Of a stretch of DNA of 8,109 nt, positions 5,770 through 8,109 are shown piece after piece. The notes beneath the pieces were generated by a model that searched no databases, was not told the DNA's origin, and was given only the letters and a program-made list of their open reading frames with translations. Origin of the DNA: Candidatus Nanopelagicales bacterium. GTDB lineage: Bacteria > Actinomycetota > Actinomycetes > S36-B12. Within the stretch, counting starts at the first letter, position 1. The number at the start of each line of letters is the position of its first letter. Where the stretch lies: the NCBI GenBank assembly GCA_018399515.1, contig JAGYOB010000092.1, forward strand, positions 1-8,109. The letters run 5' to 3'. A program made the position numbers and the translations under genes.

Positions 5770-6168
5770 TTACCAGACGTAGGCGAGGACTTCCCCGCCT
5801 ACACGCTGCTTGGCGGCCTGACGATCAGTCAGCAGGCCGGACGACGTGGACAAGATGGCGACCCCAAGACCACCGAGCACGCGCGGTAGCGCCGTGCTCT
5901 TGGCGTATACACGCAACCCGGGCTTGGACACCCGACGCAGTCCGGCGATCGAACGCTCCCGGCTGGGACCGAACTTCAACTCCAGCACGAGGTTCTTGCC
6001 GACCTCTGCTTCATCGACGTGGAAGCCGGCGATGTAGCCCTCCTGCTGGAGAATGGCAGCGATTCCTGCCTTGAGCTTCGAGTACGGCATCGACACATCG
6101 TCGTGGTACGCAGAATTCGCGTTGCGCAGACGCGTCAACATATCTGCGATCGGATCGGTCATCGTCAT
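5770..6168 (-). CDS. rpsH: 30S ribosomal protein S8 (uS8)
   Basis: Primary 16S rRNA-binding protein and, in Escherichia coli, the translational repressor of the spc operon. It has 132 residues, the usual actinobacterial length. The N-terminal domain reads MTMTDPIADMLTRLRNANSA, and the S8 signature lies at 102-118 ('GVAILSTSSGLLTDRQA'), ending 'VGGEVLAYVW'. Three in-frame ATGs occur close together (6174, 6168, 6162). I prefer 6168 because it gives the family's MTMTDPI start and stands about 9 nt from AAGGG; the ATG at 6174 is only about 3 nt from it. It follows a gap of about 140 nt after rpsN. Whether S8 autoregulates here is not evident: I could not identify the rplE/rplX-proximal S8 site known from E. 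coli. Confidence 0.95.
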   Translation of the reverse strand: MTMTDPIADMLTRLRNANSAYHDDVSMPYSKLKAGIAAILQQEGYIAGFHVDEAEVGKNLVLELKFGPSRERSIAGLRRVSKPGLRVYAKSTALPRVLGGLGVAILSTSSGLLTDRQAAKQRVGGEVLAYVW

Positions 6169-6230
6169 GGCCATCGGCCCTTCTCACCGTGGTTTCCCTC
6201 GTCTTTCGCGGGGACCTTCGATGTCGTCAT
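6165..6230 (-). other. Possible 21-codon micro-ORF upstream of rpsH
   Basis: An ATG at 6230 opens a 21-residue frame (MTTSKVPAKDEGNHGEKGR...) whose TGA overlaps the chosen rpsH ATG as ATGA (6168-6165). There is no good Shine-Dalgarno in front of it (only GAGA), and no recognisable similarity. Probably a chance frame; listed because the overlap mirrors that in front of rpsE. Confidence 0.15.
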
Positions 6231-6267
6231 GGTTCTCGGTTGATGTCGTCTTCGGTTGTCTCAGTGA

Positions 6268-6287
6268 GCGCCGGATTCACCCGGCGC
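6268..6287. repeat. GC-rich hairpin between rpsN and rpsH
   Basis: GCGCCGG (6268-6274) and CCGGCGC (6281-6287) form a perfect 7-bp stem with a 6-nt loop, 25 nt after the rpsN stop. There is no T-tract on the minus-strand (transcript) side, so it is not a classical terminator. It could be an RNA-processing or stability element, or a partial attenuator between the two halves of the operon. Confidence 0.55.
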
Positions 6288-6311
6288 CGTGGTTCCCCAA
6301 GTGCTCAGGCC

Positions 6312-6497
6312 TCACCAACTGCTCTTCGTGACGCCGGGCAGTTCACCAGCGTGCGCCATCTCACGGAAGCAGATCCGGCACAGGCCGAACTTGCGGTACA
6401 CCGAGTGTGGACGACCGCACCGGGTACACCGGGTGTAACCACGCACGGCGAACTTCGGCTTACCCTGCTGCTTGTTGACCAGCGCCTTCTTCGCCAT
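6312..6497 (-). CDS. rpsN: 30S ribosomal protein S14, type Z (uS14, zinc form)
   Basis: Small-subunit head protein. The 61-residue form carries a zinc ribbon, Cys24-x2-Cys27 and Cys40-x2-Cys43, within 'YTRCTRCGRP' and 'KFGLCRICFRE', and ends 'GELPGVTKSSW', the standard C-terminus. The longer cysteine-free form (about 100 residues) used by many bacteria or under zinc limitation is not present here. The ATG is one base after the rplE stop, and its AAGGAG Shine-Dalgarno is formed by the last codons of rplE (F-K-E-K), so the two are coupled. Confidence 0.97.
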   Translation of the reverse strand: MAKKALVNKQQGKPKFAVRGYTRCTRCGRPHSVYRKFGLCRICFREMAHAGELPGVTKSSW

Positions 6498-6498
6498 C

Positions 6499-7068
6499 TC
6501 ACTTCTCCTTGAAGGGGAATCCGAGCAGACGCAGCAGCGCCCGCCCTTCATCATCGTTGGTGGCGGTGGTCACCACGGTGATGTCCATGCCGCGCACACG
6601 ATCAATCGCATCCTGGTTGATCTCATGGAACATGGACTGTTCGGTCAGGCCGAAGGTGTAATTACCGCGGCCGTCGAATTGCTTGGGTGACAACCCACGG
6701 AAGTCACGGATTCGTGGGAGTGCGATCGACAGCAGTCGATCGAGGAACTCCCACATGCGATCTCCGCGCAGCGTGACGTGGGCGCCGATCGGCATACCCT
6801 CGCGCAACTTGAACTGGGCGATTGATTTGCGGGCTCGAGTGACGACCGGCTTCTGCCCGGTGATCTCCGTGAGATCCCGGATGGCGCCCTCGATCAACTT
6901 GGAATCGCGCGCAGCTTCGCCAACTCCCATGTTGACCACGACCTTGTCGACGGTCGGGACCTGCATGACATTCGGGTAAGCGAACTGCTCGCGCAGTGCC
7001 GGCAGGATCTCGGCACGGTAGCGGGTCCGCAGCCGCGGAGATACGCGGTCCACAGCAGTGGTGGTCAT
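6499..7068 (-). CDS. rplE: 50S ribosomal protein L5 (uL5)
   Basis: L5 binds 5S rRNA and contacts the P-site tRNA from the central protuberance. The 189-residue product includes 'TVDKVVVNMGVGEAARDSK' (39-57), the L5 signature region 'LTEITGQKPVVTRARKSIA' (66-84), 'FKLREGMPIGAHVTLRGDRM' (86-105) and 'LPRIRDFRGLSPKQFDGRGN' (117-136), ending 'LLGFPFKEK'. The ATG at 7068 (MTTTAVDRVSPRL) is preferred: AAGGAG in the last codons of rplX lies about 9 nt upstream, and only 4 nt separate the genes. The open frame continues upstream across rplX, but that part is an out-of-frame reading of rplX. Confidence 0.97.
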   Translation of the reverse strand: MTTTAVDRVSPRLRTRYRAEILPALREQFAYPNVMQVPTVDKVVVNMGVGEAARDSKLIEGAIRDLTEITGQKPVVTRARKSIAQFKLREGMPIGAHVTLRGDRMWEFLDRLLSIALPRIRDFRGLSPKQFDGRGNYTFGLTEQSMFHEINQDAIDRVRGMDITVVTTATNDDEGRALLRLLGFPFKEK

Positions 7069-7072
7069 GGGT

Positions 7073-7435
7073 CTACAGCTCCTTACCAGTGCGCTTGGAA
7101 ATCCGGACGTTGCGCACGACCTCGTAGGTCGAACCATCCGAACGACGCTTCTCGGCTTTTTCCTTGCGGTACCCAATGCGAGTGGGCCGCTCGTCCTCAG
7201 GATCGATCACCATCACGTTGGACATATGGATGGGCGCCTCCATCGTGATGATCCCGCCGGTCTTAGTGCCCCGCGCACTCTGGCCGACCTTGGCGTGGCG
7301 CTTGACTCGGTTGACGCCCTCGACAATCACGCGCTCGGTATCGGGGTACACGTCGATGACCTTGCCGATCACTCCCCGGTCCTTGCCGGAGATGACCTGG
7401 ACGCGATCACCCTTCTTGACGAACATCTTGGTCAT
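7073..7435 (-). CDS. rplX: 50S ribosomal protein L24 (uL24)
   Basis: Assembly-initiating large-subunit protein near the peptide exit tunnel. The 120 residues include an N-terminal KOW motif 'KKGDRVQVISGKDRGVIGKV' (7-26) and 'RVIVEGVNRVKRHAK' (35-49). The central 'GGIITMEAPIHMSNVMVID' (60-78) is characteristic, and the basic C-terminus reads 'VRNVRISKRTGKEL'. ATG at 7435 is used because GGAGG, formed by the end of rplN, lies about 10 nt upstream; the in-frame ATG three codons later would leave it too far away. Only 2 nt separate it from rplN. Confidence 0.97.
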   Translation of the reverse strand: MTKMFVKKGDRVQVISGKDRGVIGKVIDVYPDTERVIVEGVNRVKRHAKVGQSARGTKTGGIITMEAPIHMSNVMVIDPEDERPTRIGYRKEKAEKRRSDGSTYEVVRNVRISKRTGKEL

Positions 7436-7437
7436 GA

Positions 7438-7806
7438 CTACAGCACCTCCGGTGCGAGCGAGATGATCTTCATGAACCGCTTCTCGCGCAGTTCCCGGCC
7501 AACGGGGCCGAAGATGCGCGTTCCGCGGGGCTCGCCGTCTGCCTTGAGGATGACGGCAGCGTTCTCGTCGAAGCGGATATAGGAGCCATCCGGGCGGCGC
7601 CGTTCCTTGCGGGTGCGCACGATGACCGCCTTCACGACCTCGCCCCTCTTGACGCCACCACCAGGGATGGCGTCTTTGACGGTGGCCACGATGACGTCAC
7701 CTACGGACGCATAGCGACGTCCAGAACCGCCGAGTACCCGGATGCACAAGATCTCCTTGGCTCCGGTGTTGTCGGCGACGCGAAGTCGCGACTCCTGCTG
7801 AATCAC
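7438..7806 (-). CDS. rplN: 50S ribosomal protein L14 (uL14)
   Basis: Large-subunit interface protein that takes part in bridges to 16S rRNA. At 122 residues it has exactly the usual length. It begins MIQQESRLRVADNTGAKEIL and contains the L14 signature region 'VGDVIVATVKDAIPGGGVKR' (35-54), then 'VVKAVIVRTRKERRRPDGS' (57-75) and the C-terminal 'GTRIFGPVGRELREKRFMKI' (95-114). The start codon is GTG (7806-7804) with GGAG 7 nt upstream. A 32-nt gap separates it from rpsQ. Confidence 0.97.
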   Translation of the reverse strand: MIQQESRLRVADNTGAKEILCIRVLGGSGRRYASVGDVIVATVKDAIPGGGVKRGEVVKAVIVRTRKERRRPDGSYIRFDENAAVILKADGEPRGTRIFGPVGRELREKRFMKIISLAPEVL

Positions 7807-7838
7807 TTCAAGACTCCGATTCCTTGATGTCTCGGGTA

Positions 7839-8109
7839 CTACTTGGCCTTCTCGAGGATCTCCACCACGCGCCAGCGTTTCGTCGCCGACAGCGGACGGG
7901 TCTCCATGAGAAGGACGCGATCGCCGATGCCACAGTCATTGGCTTCGTCATGTGCCTTCAACTTGCTGGTCCGACGGACGACCTTCCCGTACAGCGGGTG
8001 CTTGAAGCGGTCCTCGACGGCGACGACAACGGTCTTATCCATCTTGTCGCTGACGACGAGCCCCTCGCGAACCTTGCGGTATCCGCGCTTGGCGTCGGGC
8101 TGCTGGGTC
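7839..8109 (-). CDS. rpsQ: 30S ribosomal protein S17 (uS17), N-terminus beyond the window
   Basis: 16S rRNA-binding OB-fold protein of the small subunit. The last 89 residues are visible: 'KRGYRKVREGLVVSDKMDKT' followed by 'VVVAVEDRFKHPLYGKVVRR' and the S17 signature region 'GIGDRVLLMETRPLSATKRW', ending 'VVEILEKAK'. The frame is open to the right edge without a plausible start codon (no in-frame ATG, GTG or TTG upstream of the internal Met), so the start lies outside. The ATG at 8042 is the internal methionine of 'SDKMDKTVVV' and not the true start. The expected upstream neighbour is rpmC. Confidence 0.96.
   Translation of the reverse strand, partial: TQQPDAKRGYRKVREGLVVSDKMDKTVVVAVEDRFKHPLYGKVVRRTSKLKAHDEANDCGIGDRVLLMETRPLSATKRWRVVEILEKAK

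Overview
The window is one almost continuous ribosomal-protein block, the spc operon plus its secY-adk-map-infA-rpmJ extension, carried entirely on the minus strand, so it is read from base 8109 down to about 115. The order is rpsQ (5' end cut by the window), rplN, rplX, rplE, rpsN, rpsH, rplF, rplR, rpsE, rpmD, rplO, secY, adk, map, infA, rpmJ. The GC-rich codon use, the secY-adk-map-infA-rpmJ order, the 61-residue four-cysteine S14, the adenylate kinase without a zinc LID insertion, the 'NYEGFLR' end of SecY and the basic Gly/Arg-rich N-terminus of S5 together point to an Actinomycetota (actinobacterial) chromosome. I cannot name the genus.

Layout. From 8109 to 3524 lie eleven ribosomal-protein genes. 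Most are separated by only a few bases or overlap: rplN/rplX 2 nt, rplX/rplE 4 nt, rplE/rpsN 1 nt, rpsH/rplF 12 nt, rplF/rplR 1-nt overlap, rpsE/rpmD 4-nt ATGA overlap, rpmD/rplO 1 nt. Many Shine-Dalgarno sequences lie inside the end of the preceding gene, which suggests extensive translational coupling. There are two wider gaps in this half: rpsN-rpsH, with a GC-rich hairpin and small repeats, and rplR-rpsE. Each contains a very short open frame that ends by overlapping the next gene's start codon. After rplO a gap of about 150 nt precedes secY. secY overlaps adk by one base, and map follows 13 nt later. A leader of about 220 nt with a possible promoter then precedes infA and rpmJ.

Functionally the block supplies small- and large-subunit ribosomal proteins, the protein-conducting channel SecY, adenylate kinase (nucleotide balance), methionine aminopeptidase (trimming of new N-termini) and initiation factor IF-1. 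This is a growth-linked translation and secretion set. The rpsM-rpsK-rpsD-rpoA-rplQ genes that would normally follow rpmJ are absent.

The one clear anomaly is at the left edge. Roughly the first 83 bases are AT-rich and encode, on the plus strand, a piece of the transcription factor NusA with codon use unlike the rest of the window. They join the actinobacterial DNA abruptly just past the rpmJ stop codon. The best explanation is a chimeric contig end (assembly or amplification artefact), not biology. Apart from that I see no mobile element, CRISPR array, tRNA, rRNA or unknown protein-coding system. This is an ordinary, conserved core region.
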